Below, piece by piece: positions 50,784 through 59,485 of a DNA stretch of 64,000 nucleotides. The first letter of the stretch is position 1. Every line of letters begins with the position of its first letter. The translations under genes were made by a program, and so were the position numbers. The notes under the pieces were generated by a model. The model was not told the origin of the DNA and ran no database searches. It saw only the letters and a list, made by a program, of their open reading frames with translations. The stretch is from the NCBI GenBank assembly GCA_023382595.1, contig JAHDWB010000004.1:62001-126000 (forward strand). Direction: 5' to 3'. This stretch comes from Anaerolineales bacterium (GTDB lineage Bacteria > Chloroflexota > Anaerolineae > Anaerolineales > Villigracilaceae).

Positions 50784-51389
50784 TCATCCAAATTTGAAAC
50801 CTGCTACGAAGAATGCTGTTGTCAGCAATAGCAGGGCTGGGAACAATCTGAGGATGGTCTCTCTTGGCAGGATCGGTTTGCCTACCTTCAAGAACGACAA
50901 CAACAAACCGCCGATGCCGATCAACCCGCCGCCGATGCTGACGAGCGAGAACAGCGGAGGCGCGTTCCCCTGAATGGACAAGATGATGGGAAGCAGGAAA
51001 ATCGTCATGCCCGCGATGCCGTGCGTGACCGCGAGGACGAAAACGGGGAACTTGTTCTGCATGGGGATCGAGCGGGTCAACGCCACGGCGAGGAAACCGA
51101 CGATGGTGAAGATCAGGTACGGGGTCCGAAATGAGGCGAGGTATTGCCAGATGATTCCCAATGAAAGCGCAAGCGGGATGACGGTCGAGACAATGACCAC
51201 AATGGGTGAATCCAGTACGTCGAATCCGAGGATGAACATCAACAGGACTGCGACGAGCAAAACGCCGAAGCCGATGGTGAAGGCGATGATGGGCAGCGTG
51301 TCGAGATCGTCCATGCCGACCGCCACCTGATACGAAGCGAGGACTGTGGTGAGGAGCAGGAGGATGCGGTCGAGGGGGGAGAGTTTCAT
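50784..51389 (-). CDS. Six-TM membrane protein downstream of heme O synthase
   Basis: 201 aa from ATG at 51387-51389, overlapping the stop of the prenyltransferase gene by one base (TGATG). Six or seven TM helices with short loops; one His near the middle (FVLAVTHGIAGM). Longer in-frame starts run antisense through the prenyltransferase gene and are rejected. No family recognised. Tight coupling to a heme O synthase-like gene suggests a role in heme handling or in the same membrane complex. Confidence 0.6.
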   Translation of the reverse strand: MKLSPLDRILLLLTTVLASYQVAVGMDDLDTLPIIAFTIGFGVLLVAVLLMFILGFDVLDSPIVVIVSTVIPLALSLGIIWQYLASFRTPYLIFTIVGFLAVALTRSIPMQNKFPVFVLAVTHGIAGMTIFLLPIILSIQGNAPPLFSLVSIGGGLIGIGGLLLSFLKVGKPILPRETILRLFPALLLLTTAFFVAGFKFG

Positions 51390-52255
51390 CACATCACTTC
51401 GATCACTACCAGGATCATCGCGGCAAGCATGTAAATGGACGCGTACTTGAACAAACCGAAGTTGACGCGCTCGGATGGGTTGAACGTGACCGTTACCGCC
51501 AGCATCAGCAGACCTGCCGAGAGCACGCCGAGCAATCGCAGGAAGCCCCACGCCATGCCGATGCCATAGCCCGCCGCGACCATTGCCGCCGCCGCCAGCA
51601 CGGACGAGACCGCGATGGTGATGCGGGTGACCGTCAGCCCGTAGGTGGAGGGGAAGGTCGGCACGCAGGCGTCGGCGTAGTCTTTGGCGAATTTCATGCT
51701 GAAGGTGAGCGTATGGGTGGGAATCCAGAACAGGATGCCGAGCGCGAGCGTGACACCGATCCAATCGATCGCGCCGAGACCGAGCGCGCGCCCCGCGAGA
51801 ATGGGCATCGCGCCCGAAATGCCGCCCCAGACGATGCTCCACGCGGTGCGGCGTTTGAGCCACATGCTGTATACGACCACGTCGAAGAACAGACCCGCGA
51901 AGACGATGAGACCGTACAACGCGTCCATTGCAACCGCCCAGCCGACGCCGATGACCGAAAGGATCAAACCGACGCGCAGGACTTCGTTTTCCTCCACCAG
52001 CCCCTTCGATGTGGCGCGCTTTTGCGTGCGTCCCATCTTGGCGTCTATGTCACGGTCCCACCACATGTTGAGGACGGTACTTCCCGCGATCGCAAGGAAG
52101 AGACTGCCCGCCAGGGCAAGGATCGTGCCAACATTGAAAACAGGACAGCGCGCGCTCATATAGCCTGCCAGACCCGTAGCAAGCAGCAAGCCCGATTGCG
52201 ACGGTTTGGTCAATGCCCAGTAGTGGGCGATTTTCGATCGAGCGGCGTTGGTCAT
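51389..52255 (-). CDS. ctaB: UbiA-family prenyltransferase, probably heme O synthase
   Basis: 288 aa, nine TM helices, TAGGAG before the ATG. The first Asp-rich motif NMWWDRDIDAKMGRT followed by QKRATSKG matches protoheme IX farnesyltransferase (CtaB/CyoE), which attaches farnesyl to heme b to give heme O. The later motif DYADACVPTFPSTYG also fits CtaB. It lies in an operon with a His-rich membrane protein resembling heme-copper oxidase subunit I, consistent with supplying its heme. Other UbiA substrates are possible but less likely. Confidence 0.8.
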   Translation of the reverse strand: MTNAARSKIAHYWALTKPSQSGLLLATGLAGYMSARCPVFNVGTILALAGSLFLAIAGSTVLNMWWDRDIDAKMGRTQKRATSKGLVEENEVLRVGLILSVIGVGWAVAMDALYGLIVFAGLFFDVVVYSMWLKRRTAWSIVWGGISGAMPILAGRALGLGAIDWIGVTLALGILFWIPTHTLTFSMKFAKDYADACVPTFPSTYGLTVTRITIAVSSVLAAAAMVAAGYGIGMAWGFLRLLGVLSAGLLMLAVTVTFNPSERVNFGLFKYASIYMLAAMILVVIEVM

Positions 52256-52332
52256 GGTAACTCCTAAGGCGATGTTTGATATTCGTTATTCAGTGAGCAG
52301 ACATTTTAACCGAATATCGAATCTCGGCAAAT

Positions 52333-53358
52333 TTACCGCGCACAGCGGAACCCGACCTGCGGACTGTAGTGCTGGGGTCCTGCGCTGTTGAACTTCCACA
52401 CGCGCAGGTCCACTTCGTACGAGTAGAAACTCCCACCGCGCATGTGACGGTAATGCTGTTTGGGGTAATCATCGCCCGTCCACTGCCAGACGTTGCCCGC
52501 CATGTCGTACAGTCCATAAGGCGAAGCGGAATCCAGCGTGGTGTAACTTCCTTCTGGGAGCGTGTATGTGTTTCCGTTGTAAAAACCGACCGGTGTGGTA
52601 TTGCCCAGTTTGCCGAACATCTTCACGAACAGATCGAACGACGAATAATAGTTAGCGTTGTTGCGTTCGATGTGCGTGCCCCACGGGAAGGGCAGTCCGT
52701 GCCCATCCACCAGCTCCGTGCCGCGCGCGGCTTTCTCCCATTCGATCTCGCTCGGCAGCCGCCAGCCATAGAATTCACAATAAGCATTCGCGCCGAACCA
52801 CGTCACCATTGTGGCGGGATGGTTGCTGTATTCATGGATCGCGTGAAAAGTCTGCCCATCGAATGTGATGCGCACGCCGTCCGCTTCGGTCGGGAAGAAA
52901 AGTTTGTCGCCGGGCTTGATCTCCTCCTCGTGCTTGTACCCGTCATAAGGATCGCCTGGATAAAAACCGTGCGCTCCAAACTCCGCCCAAACCTGCTCGC
53001 CAGTCTCGACCTCCACCTCGCCGACAGTGATCGCGCCTGCCGCGGACGCTTCGTTCAGGAAGCGTGCGTACTGCTCGTTGGTGACAGTTGTGACCATCAT
53101 CTCGTAATCGTAATCCACGTCTGTGATGAGGTCGTGCTGTCCATAGGGAAAACTTCCAGCGGGGATCAATGCCCAGGATTCGGGATCAATTCCCGTGTCA
53201 ATGTAGGGAGGCGTGATGGCGGCGACGCTCGGCGCGGAGGCGCAGGATGAAATCAGAATCAATGTCATTGCGAGGGCGATAATCCGAAGCAAACTCCTGT
53301 TAGAGGAAGGGGGCTGCTTCGCAAAAAACGCTCGCAGCGACATGAGTTTGTTTTTCAT
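52333..53358 (-). CDS. FGE-sulfatase-fold lipoprotein in the redox-type operon
   Basis: 341 aa. ATG overlaps the upstream stop (ATGA) with AAGGAGGTGG as a strong ribosome site. The signal peptide (about residues 6-38) and lipobox (ISSC) are largely encoded by a dispersed hairpin repeat. The FGE-type domain spans about 55-341: LIPAGSFPYGQHD, VTNEQYARFLNEA, WRLPSEIEWEKAARG, LYDMAGNVWQWTGDD, MRGGSFYSYE, VGFRCAR. The FGE redox cysteine pair is absent. Co-translation with the His-rich membrane protein suggests an external subunit or assembly factor for that complex. Related FGE-like proteins are known in other redox and gliding systems. Confidence 0.8.
   Translation of the reverse strand: MKNKLMSLRAFFAKQPPSSNRSLLRIIALAMTLILISSCASAPSVAAITPPYIDTGIDPESWALIPAGSFPYGQHDLITDVDYDYEMMVTTVTNEQYARFLNEASAAGAITVGEVEVETGEQVWAEFGAHGFYPGDPYDGYKHEEEIKPGDKLFFPTEADGVRITFDGQTFHAIHEYSNHPATMVTWFGANAYCEFYGWRLPSEIEWEKAARGTELVDGHGLPFPWGTHIERNNANYYSSFDLFVKMFGKLGNTTPVGFYNGNTYTLPEGSYTTLDSASPYGLYDMAGNVWQWTGDDYPKQHYRHMRGGSFYSYEVDLRVWKFNSAGPQHYSPQVGFRCAR
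53262..53343. repeat. Degenerate CATTGCGAG-type hairpin element inside a coding region
   Basis: ATGTCATTGCGAGGGCG (53262-53278) and CGCTCGCAGCGACAT (53329-53343) are imperfect inverted arms; inside, CCGAAGCA and TGCTTCG pair as in the 40532-40623 element. It encodes the start of the lipoprotein signal peptide on the minus strand. Confidence 0.75.
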
Positions 53359-54890
53359 TTCTCCACCTCCTTGAGAGTCTCCTCGAGTTCTTTGAGTTTG
53401 CGTTTCTGCTCCTGAATTTCGGTTTCCGCTGACTTCTTGAGTTCCGATTTATATTCCTGTGTCCACCAGCCTTTTGCCTTGAACAGGTCTATCAGACGCC
53501 AGACCATGAAAATCGCCAGCACGACCAGCACTGTCGCAAGACCGATATCGGTCAACAGCATTGTCCAGTTGACGATGTTCTGCTGTTCGGCTTCGGTCGC
53601 GAACAGACGCTTCATCGAGAAGATCGTGACGGAGGCAAAGGCGAGGTTGGACATGATGATGATCGTCCAGCCGAACCATTTGCGGGCTTTACCCTTCAGC
53701 CCCGAAAGATCGGCAAAGTAGAACAGTATAATGGTGGCGATCAGGCTGGCGAGGATGTGCCAGTGTCCCGTCAGGATGATGCGTTCCTCACGATGGGGCC
53801 AGACGCGGAAGATCTCGGTCAGTTTGACTGCCATGAAAATCCCCACCCCACTGACGGTGAAATTCATAAAGACCATCTGCCAGCCCGGACCGAACTTGAT
53901 CGGGTCGCGGAGCAGGGCTTGAATCTTCTGCCCGAAGGTCGGCTTTTCGATGCCCGCCGTGCCTTCACGGATGAGCATCCCCCACGAGTAGATGACGAAG
54001 AACAACGCCGCCAGCATCACGAAGACCGAACCGACGTAGATGATGGTGTGCGCCGCCTCCACCCATACCACCGAGAGCGCGCCTGCCGTGATGATGATGG
54101 TGCCGAAAATCATCAGCGGCATGGCGATGCGATGCAAGGTGCCTTGGAACTTCAGCCAGCGCCCGACGATGAGCGTGATGGCAATGGCGATCAGGGTCAA
54201 CATGATGTGCAGGTGACCGATGATGGCTTTTTGCAGATAGGTCTTGAACGGGTTGCGGATCAGGTCTTCCGCGAGGAAGGTCTCGTGACCGTTGCTCCAG
54301 TACGAGCCGGAGACCGCCCCGAAGGCGGCGGAAAGCAGTGTGGATACTGCCATCACGAAGAAAGCGACGCGCTCAAGGTCGAGTCCGCTTTTGGTGCGGG
54401 CGAAGGGCGAGTCTGTAGGCAGGCGGTATTCCTTCTTCCACGGAGCGAGCGCGACCGCAAGTAGGATGCCCGCGAAAAACACCAGCGACTGTCCGAGCAG
54501 GAATAAGCCGTGAAAGGCGAAATTGCGTCCCCAGTAGGCGAACGCCATGCCAAAGATGACCGAGATCAGATAGCCGACAGTGATCGTGCCATTGATCATC
54601 GTCTGCTCGTGGCGCTTCATTGGGACGAGTTCGGTGATGAAATATACCTCGATGGCGACGATGGTCATGGCGATGGTGTGGTACAGCATGATGATGCGGC
54701 CTTCGCGCGCCGCCGGGACCAGTTCCATTTTCAGCAGGCGCACGACCACATCGCGGATGCCCCATTCGACCATCGGACCGGAGAGCATTCCAAAGATGGC
54801 AGTGATGAGCGAAACCACCGCGATGGCGACCAGCGTCAGCCCGCGCGTGGAGCGGAAGAGATAATCAAAACGGTCTTTGAGAAACTGCAT
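53355..54890 (-). CDS. 12-TM His-rich membrane protein resembling heme-copper oxidase subunit I
   Basis: 511 aa from ATG at 54888-54890, seven bases after GGAGG (an ATG two codons earlier is too close). Twelve hydrophobic helices. His residues sit in helices 2 (IMLYHTIAMTIVAIEVY), 6 (IIGHLHIMLTLIAIA), 8 (EAAHTIIYVGSV) and 10 (LTGHWHILASLIA). Helix count, the His in helix 2 and the H-x-H in helix 10 recall the heme ligands of oxidase subunit I. However, the His-His pair of helix 7 that binds CuB is missing. A charged coiled-coil tail ends the protein. It heads an operon with an FGE lipoprotein and a heme O synthase. A heme-binding quinol or gas-reactive enzyme is a reasonable guess; a direct family name is not secure. 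Confidence 0.6.
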   Translation of the reverse strand: MQFLKDRFDYLFRSTRGLTLVAIAVVSLITAIFGMLSGPMVEWGIRDVVVRLLKMELVPAAREGRIIMLYHTIAMTIVAIEVYFITELVPMKRHEQTMINGTITVGYLISVIFGMAFAYWGRNFAFHGLFLLGQSLVFFAGILLAVALAPWKKEYRLPTDSPFARTKSGLDLERVAFFVMAVSTLLSAAFGAVSGSYWSNGHETFLAEDLIRNPFKTYLQKAIIGHLHIMLTLIAIAITLIVGRWLKFQGTLHRIAMPLMIFGTIIITAGALSVVWVEAAHTIIYVGSVFVMLAALFFVIYSWGMLIREGTAGIEKPTFGQKIQALLRDPIKFGPGWQMVFMNFTVSGVGIFMAVKLTEIFRVWPHREERIILTGHWHILASLIATIILFYFADLSGLKGKARKWFGWTIIIMSNLAFASVTIFSMKRLFATEAEQQNIVNWTMLLTDIGLATVLVVLAIFMVWRLIDLFKAKGWWTQEYKSELKKSAETEIQEQKRKLKELEETLKEVEK

Positions 54891-54909
54891 ATCCATTCCT
54901 CCAAAATCA

Positions 54910-54962
54910 ACCGCCGACCCCTGACCGCTGACAGAGCCTGTCAACCGTCCGCGGTCGGCGGT
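54910..54962 (-). repeat. Long nested hairpin in the 5' leader of the His-rich operon
   Basis: ACCGCCGACC / GGTCGGCGGT outer arms, with inner GACAG/CTGTC pairing. It ends about 15 bases before the ribosome site. It could be an mRNA-level control element or a dispersed GC-rich repeat. Confidence 0.5.
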
Positions 54963-55085
54963 AAGTATTAACACCTTGTACTATTTTCAGGAGGGCGCAT
55001 CCTGTCGGCAAAGGGAGCAGGATGTGTCAGACTTATCGTAACCCCTCCTGTTCGTGAATTATCGCACATGTTGTGTAATAAATAT

Positions 55086-55101
55086 TGTGACTTATGTCAC
55101 A
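55086..55101. promoter_or_regulatory. CRP/FNR-family palindromic site
   Basis: TGTGACTTATGTCACA is a perfect TGTGA-N6-TCACA inverted repeat about 195 bases upstream of the His-rich operon. The -10 element is not certain. The palindrome fits CRP-type regulators; related FNR or NO-sensing family members use variants. Confidence 0.65.
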
Positions 55102-55147
55102 CATATTTATCGCAGTTTGTTCCCTTTGAAGAGCAAGCTTGCTGGAG

Positions 55148-56443
55148 TTAAAGACTCTCGTCCCGCCGTAATAAATCCTCGGCTGTTTCCCTGCGTTGGA
55201 TCAGGTTGACATTCCCCTCTTCCACCATCAAAACCGCCGGTCTGCGCGCGCCGTTGTAATTGGACGACATGCTCAAGTGATACGCGCCCGACATAGGGAT
55301 GGCGATCAATTCCCCTTCTTTGATGTTCGGCATGGATAGATCTTCAATGACGATATCCCCCGACTCACAAAACGGACCCGCAATGGAGACGACTTCGCTT
55401 CTTTCCCTCCCGACGCCTGACACCGGCAAACAGGAATATCTCGCCCCGTACATCGCAAACCGCGGATTGTCCGCCATGCCGCCGTCAACGAGCAACCAGG
55501 TCTTGTTCCCGCGCCTCTTCACCGCGCCGACGCGATAGATCGCTACTCCTGCCCGCGCGATGAGACTTCTTCCCGGCTCGAGTTGCAGGTGGGGGAGAGC
55601 AAGTCTGCGTGACTGACAGCCTTCGATCACCGCTTCGGCGATTCCGCGCACATAGGTTTCAATGGACGGATTCGGCAATTCATCCTCGTGATAAGCCACA
55701 CCCCAACCTCCGCCGGGACAAAAATGCCATTCGCCTGTAAAACCGATTTCCTTTGCAAGATCCAATGCCGTTTCGATGGCGGGGATGAGCGGCTCCGGGT
55801 CGCGGAAATTCGAGCCTTGATGGAAATGAATGCCATTCAATGGCAAATCATGTTCCCTACAATACTTTGCGGCTTCAATTATTTCATCGCGCGTCATGCC
55901 GAATTTGCTGTCGTGTTGACCGGTCTGTGTGTGTGCGTGATGAGTTGAAACAGCAACGCCGGGCAGGAGTCTCAGCCAGATGTTTATGTCACTGTGAGCG
56001 GAGTGAAGAGTGACATAAAGCCGATTGAGTTCCGCCAAATTATCGACAACGATTGTCCCCGCATATTCAATTGTGGATTTTAAGTCGTCAAGCGATTTAT
56101 TTACTCCATGAACCAGAATATTTTCGCGTGGCACGCCACCAGCGACGGCAATTGCGATCTCGCCTTCACCAGTACAATCCACCATCAACTTGTGGGTTTT
56201 CGTCCATTCGGCGATGGCTTTGCACAGGAAAGCTTTGCCTGCGTAGGTGATACGCGAAGATGCAGGGTAGTGGGCGGATAACGCGTCCGTGTAGGATTTG
56301 GTGGAGAAGTCCAGGGTGGAACGGTCATATAAATATAACGGAGTCATGTACCGGTCCGCGAGAGAGGCGAGATCATGTCCCGCAATGGTCAGAGAATCGT
56401 TTTCGATTTTCGTCGAAATGGGGAAGATGTCAATTCGGTCCAT
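55148..56443 (-). CDS. lysA: Diaminopimelate decarboxylase
   Basis: 431 aa from ATG at 56441-56443, overlapping the end of the upstream cyclase gene by 14 bases. Fold III PLP enzyme that makes lysine from meso-diaminopimelate. Visible: LYLYDRSTL, the PLP Lys in RITYAGKAFLCKAIAEW, VVDNLAELNRL, GIHFHQGSNFRDPEP (H-x-G-S loop), CPGGGWGVAYHEDELP, LQLEPGRSLIARAG, GPFCESGDI with active-site Cys, and SGAYHLSMSSNYNG. Longer in-frame N-termini run through the cyclase gene and are rejected. Confidence 0.93.
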   Translation of the reverse strand: MDRIDIFPISTKIENDSLTIAGHDLASLADRYMTPLYLYDRSTLDFSTKSYTDALSAHYPASSRITYAGKAFLCKAIAEWTKTHKLMVDCTGEGEIAIAVAGGVPRENILVHGVNKSLDDLKSTIEYAGTIVVDNLAELNRLYVTLHSAHSDINIWLRLLPGVAVSTHHAHTQTGQHDSKFGMTRDEIIEAAKYCREHDLPLNGIHFHQGSNFRDPEPLIPAIETALDLAKEIGFTGEWHFCPGGGWGVAYHEDELPNPSIETYVRGIAEAVIEGCQSRRLALPHLQLEPGRSLIARAGVAIYRVGAVKRRGNKTWLLVDGGMADNPRFAMYGARYSCLPVSGVGRERSEVVSIAGPFCESGDIVIEDLSMPNIKEGELIAIPMSGAYHLSMSSNYNGARRPAVLMVEEGNVNLIQRRETAEDLLRRDESL

Positions 56444-58973
56444 TTTCAAGATCGCCGGCAAGTTGAATTCGATTCTTTCCGAGGTGTTTTGATCGAAGCG
56501 CGGCGTTATCGGCGGCGACAAGAAGCTGCTGCTGGTTGGACGCATCCTGTGGGAAGGTGGCGATGCCCATGCTGAGCGTGTAGCCCGGCACGCCGGTTCC
56601 GGATGGTGATGGCGGAGCGCCCGCTTGTGCCGCCTGATATAAACGTTCTGCGAACGCCTGCGCATTTTTTGAGTCGGTATTGGAAAGGATGACGGCGAAC
56701 TCGTCGCCTCCGTAGCGCGCGGCAACATCGTATTTGCGCAGGTTCTTTTGCACGATCTCCCCAACCGCTTTCAGGCGCGAATCGCCGGCTGGATGTCCCC
56801 ACGTGTCGTTGTATTCCTTAAAGGAATCGATGTCGAAAATGATGAGGGAGAGGTTGCCGCCGGTACGCTGGGCGCGTTCGATCTCGGATGCAAGGGATTG
56901 TTCGAATACGTGACGGTTTGCCAGACCCGTCACGGCATCGGTGGTTGCCAGTTTTTTGATCTGAGCATGCAATCTGGCATTATCGATTGCGAGTGCAATT
57001 GGACCGGCGATGGTTGCAAGCAGATTGACGTCTGTTTCGGTTAATGGACGGGAAGAGTTGGCTTCCACGTTCAACGTCCCGAGAACGGTGCTCTCTTTCA
57101 TGAGCGGGATGCAGATCTCACTGGTGATGCTCTCGTCCGATTTCAGGAAGAGGGTTTCCTTCGTCGTATCCTCGATGAACTGGATCGCTTTTGTTCGGAC
57201 GGCTTTCCCGTTCACTCCCTGGCTGACGTGGATCTTTGATATGGTGTTTTCGGTAGGATACCCGACCTCGGCAACAAGTTGCAGATACTCTGTTTCCAGC
57301 AGGTAGATGCTGATGTGGGTGTAGCCGAACGCATCCCTTAATCCGCTCATGACCAGATTCGCAACAGTTTCCATATCCAGCGAGGATGCAATGCTTTTGG
57401 AGATATCCTGTATGACGGAAAGAATGTGCAAATTTTCCTGTGCTTCAGCGTGCAGGGATGCCCGCTGCAGGGATTCGGATATCTGACTGGATAGTGTCTC
57501 CATGGTTTTGATATCGAGCACATCGAACGCATGCGGCTCGAGGCTTTCCACATAAAGAACACCGAAGAGTTTTTCCTGTTTCCAGATCGGCGTGCAGATG
57601 GCGGCGCCAAAATGCTGTTCATTGGAGAAGTAGTAAGGGTCATTTGCCACGTTTTCGGCGATGTAGGTTTTTTGTATCATGGCGGTATGACCGATGATGC
57701 CTTCCCCCAATTTCTGGCGGTATCCCGGCTGGTATCCAAAATCCTCCGTCCCTGCAATGACAGCGACTTCGAGCATATCATCCGGAGTCAGAACCGAAAT
57801 GGCTGCTTCGGGATAGCGAAAGCGCTGGATGATCGCATCCACTGCGCGCTGAAGGATTTCTTTTTCGTCGAAACTGTTGGCTACGATCCTGCCGGTTTCC
57901 TCGAGCAGGGTCAATTGCTCGGAGCGGCGTTTTTCCGCCCTAAGCAGGGCTTGTTCGGTGGTGACATCATGGAAGATGATCACGCGACCGATGAGTTCCC
58001 TGTTGTGTTTCGTAAGCGGTATGATCCTGGCTTCATACCATGTAATGCCTTCGTCCTGAGGCAGTTCCAGAATTAGATTGGCGTTGTTCTCGTTCCAGAC
58101 TTCTCTGAAACGTTCCTGCTGCGGCAGGAACGAGAAGATATCCATATCGTCCGTGATGATTTCGATGCCCAGCAGTTTTTTTGCAGCCAGATTTGCATCC
58201 GTGATGCGATCCTCGGTGCCGACAATGATGATGGCATCGCGGAGTCCATCCATGACCATGTTCGATGCAAGTGGGAGCAGGCTGGAGACGCCGTATCGAA
58301 AGAATCCAAACGCGAGCAGGGGGGCGGAAATTACGAATGATAAGGGGGTGGGGTCAAGCGCGGGCGTGCTGTCTTCGATCAGGAAAAAAATGTTGACGAG
58401 CGTTGTGATCAACGCGCCGACGAGAATAACGCCGGTCTTCACGCGGAACGCTTTCTCGCTTTGAAAATAAACGAACGTATAAACCACCAGTCCGATCCCG
58501 ATTAGGATGTAGGCAATAAAAGCAAAGATCCAGAAACCAGGTTCGAGGTCCAGAAGGAGCGCACCGGGCTGCGAAGCCGGCAGCCGCATCGAGCTCCAGA
58601 TCAGCGAATGCCAGTCATTGGTTGTTCCCAGTAAAAATGCGATAAAGCCCGGAATCGTCAACAGAATGACGTGTCTGCGCTTCGACCACCAGGCGCTGAT
58701 GCCTGTGTACCGCAAAGCAAACCCCAGCCACAGCGGAGGCGAGAGCATCATCCCAAGGTACAGCATTTTTCTGGCGGTGATCTTTACAGACAGCTCGGGA
58801 TGCAGGATCTCCAGCATGTAAAATCCTGCCCAGATCGACATGCAGAGCATCAGGAAACCCAGCGTGCGCGCGCCGGGTCTTTGCCAATTAAGGAATGCCT
58901 GAGCGGCAATGCCGATGGTCAATACGACCATCGACCCAAGACAGATCAGGTAGACCGGCAGGCTGAGTTCCAT
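56430..58973 (-). CDS. 7TM-PAS-GAF-GAF diguanylate cyclase
   Basis: 847 aa. N-terminal seven-TM sensor of the histidine-kinase 7TM type (about 1-240), PAS domain (about 245-365, RDAIIIVGTEDRITDANLAA and FHDVTTEQ), GAF1 (about 370-530), GAF2 (about 540-690), and GGDEF (about 690-845). The active site is intact: RYGGDEFAVIL with the GGDEF motif at about 754, plus an RxxD inhibitory site (RKYD) five residues before it. It should make cyclic-di-GMP and be subject to product inhibition. No EAL domain. The gene overlaps lysA by 14 bases. Confidence 0.88.
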   Translation of the reverse strand: MELSLPVYLICLGSMVVLTIGIAAQAFLNWQRPGARTLGFLMLCMSIWAGFYMLEILHPELSVKITARKMLYLGMMLSPPLWLGFALRYTGISAWWSKRRHVILLTIPGFIAFLLGTTNDWHSLIWSSMRLPASQPGALLLDLEPGFWIFAFIAYILIGIGLVVYTFVYFQSEKAFRVKTGVILVGALITTLVNIFFLIEDSTPALDPTPLSFVISAPLLAFGFFRYGVSSLLPLASNMVMDGLRDAIIIVGTEDRITDANLAAKKLLGIEIITDDMDIFSFLPQQERFREVWNENNANLILELPQDEGITWYEARIIPLTKHNRELIGRVIIFHDVTTEQALLRAEKRRSEQLTLLEETGRIVANSFDEKEILQRAVDAIIQRFRYPEAAISVLTPDDMLEVAVIAGTEDFGYQPGYRQKLGEGIIGHTAMIQKTYIAENVANDPYYFSNEQHFGAAICTPIWKQEKLFGVLYVESLEPHAFDVLDIKTMETLSSQISESLQRASLHAEAQENLHILSVIQDISKSIASSLDMETVANLVMSGLRDAFGYTHISIYLLETEYLQLVAEVGYPTENTISKIHVSQGVNGKAVRTKAIQFIEDTTKETLFLKSDESITSEICIPLMKESTVLGTLNVEANSSRPLTETDVNLLATIAGPIALAIDNARLHAQIKKLATTDAVTGLANRHVFEQSLASEIERAQRTGGNLSLIIFDIDSFKEYNDTWGHPAGDSRLKAVGEIVQKNLRKYDVAARYGGDEFAVILSNTDSKNAQAFAERLYQAAQAGAPPSPSGTGVPGYTLSMGIATFPQDASNQQQLLVAADNAALRSKHLGKNRIQLAGDLENGPN

Positions 58974-58991
58974 GGAATGTAGATTTTATTC

Positions 58992-59369
58992 TTATTCGTC
59001 GAAGAACAGTGTCCACCATATTTCCCAGTTTTGCAGCGGGGTTGGTATTGGCACCGGGGTGTTGACGATCACCGGTTCACTGCCCGGCACGCCGAGCGGA
59101 ATGACAGGTTGATCGCCTTCCTGGAGCAAATGTCCCTCCGTACGCGCCCATTCCTCCACCGCTTCCGTCGACTCTGCGTATGCCACCTGGGTTTGCAAAG
59201 CGTTTTGGGTTTGCATGGCTTGTGTGGCAAGCGCCTGCACCTGATTGCGCTGGTCGTTCAAACGGTTCAACTCCTCCAGCCGGGAGTTGAATTCGACGAT
59301 GAACAGGATCAAAATGAAGATCCCGGCAAATATAGCCACGCGTCGGAATTGGATGGGAATCTGAAACAT
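58992..59369 (-). CDS. DivIC/FtsB-like septum protein
   Basis: 125 aa. Short cytoplasmic N-terminus, one TM helix (VAIFAGIFILILFIVEF, about 11-27), then a coiled coil (SRLEELNRLNDQRNQVQALATQ) and a conserved VEEWARTEGHLLQEGD segment seen in FtsB/DivIC proteins. A Pro-rich tail with a final amphipathic WEIWWTLFF is unusual. Likely division-site scaffold at the membrane. It lies 18 bases upstream of the cyclase gene on the same strand. Confidence 0.75.
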   Translation of the reverse strand: MFQIPIQFRRVAIFAGIFILILFIVEFNSRLEELNRLNDQRNQVQALATQAMQTQNALQTQVAYAESTEAVEEWARTEGHLLQEGDQPVIPLGVPGSEPVIVNTPVPIPTPLQNWEIWWTLFFDE

Positions 59370-59413
59370 GGCTTTATCTTAATCCCATTCGCCCGTGTTG
59401 GCAAACCCTTTTG

Positions 59414-59422
59414 TGGTACAAT
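59414..59422 (+). promoter_or_regulatory. Extended -10 promoter for rplI
   Basis: TGG followed by TACAAT (59417-59422) matches an extended -10. It leaves a leader of about 55 bases before the rplI ATG. Confidence 0.5.
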
Positions 59423-59485
59423 CCTGCCCCGCAGGGCGTTGTACCCTTCGTCCTGACATCTCATGCCAGAAAGGGCTTAAAGAAA

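Noticed and set aside
56444-56764. N-terminal extension of lysA into the cyclase gene
   Set aside because: Translation is unlike any LysA N-terminus; LysA begins normally at 56443.
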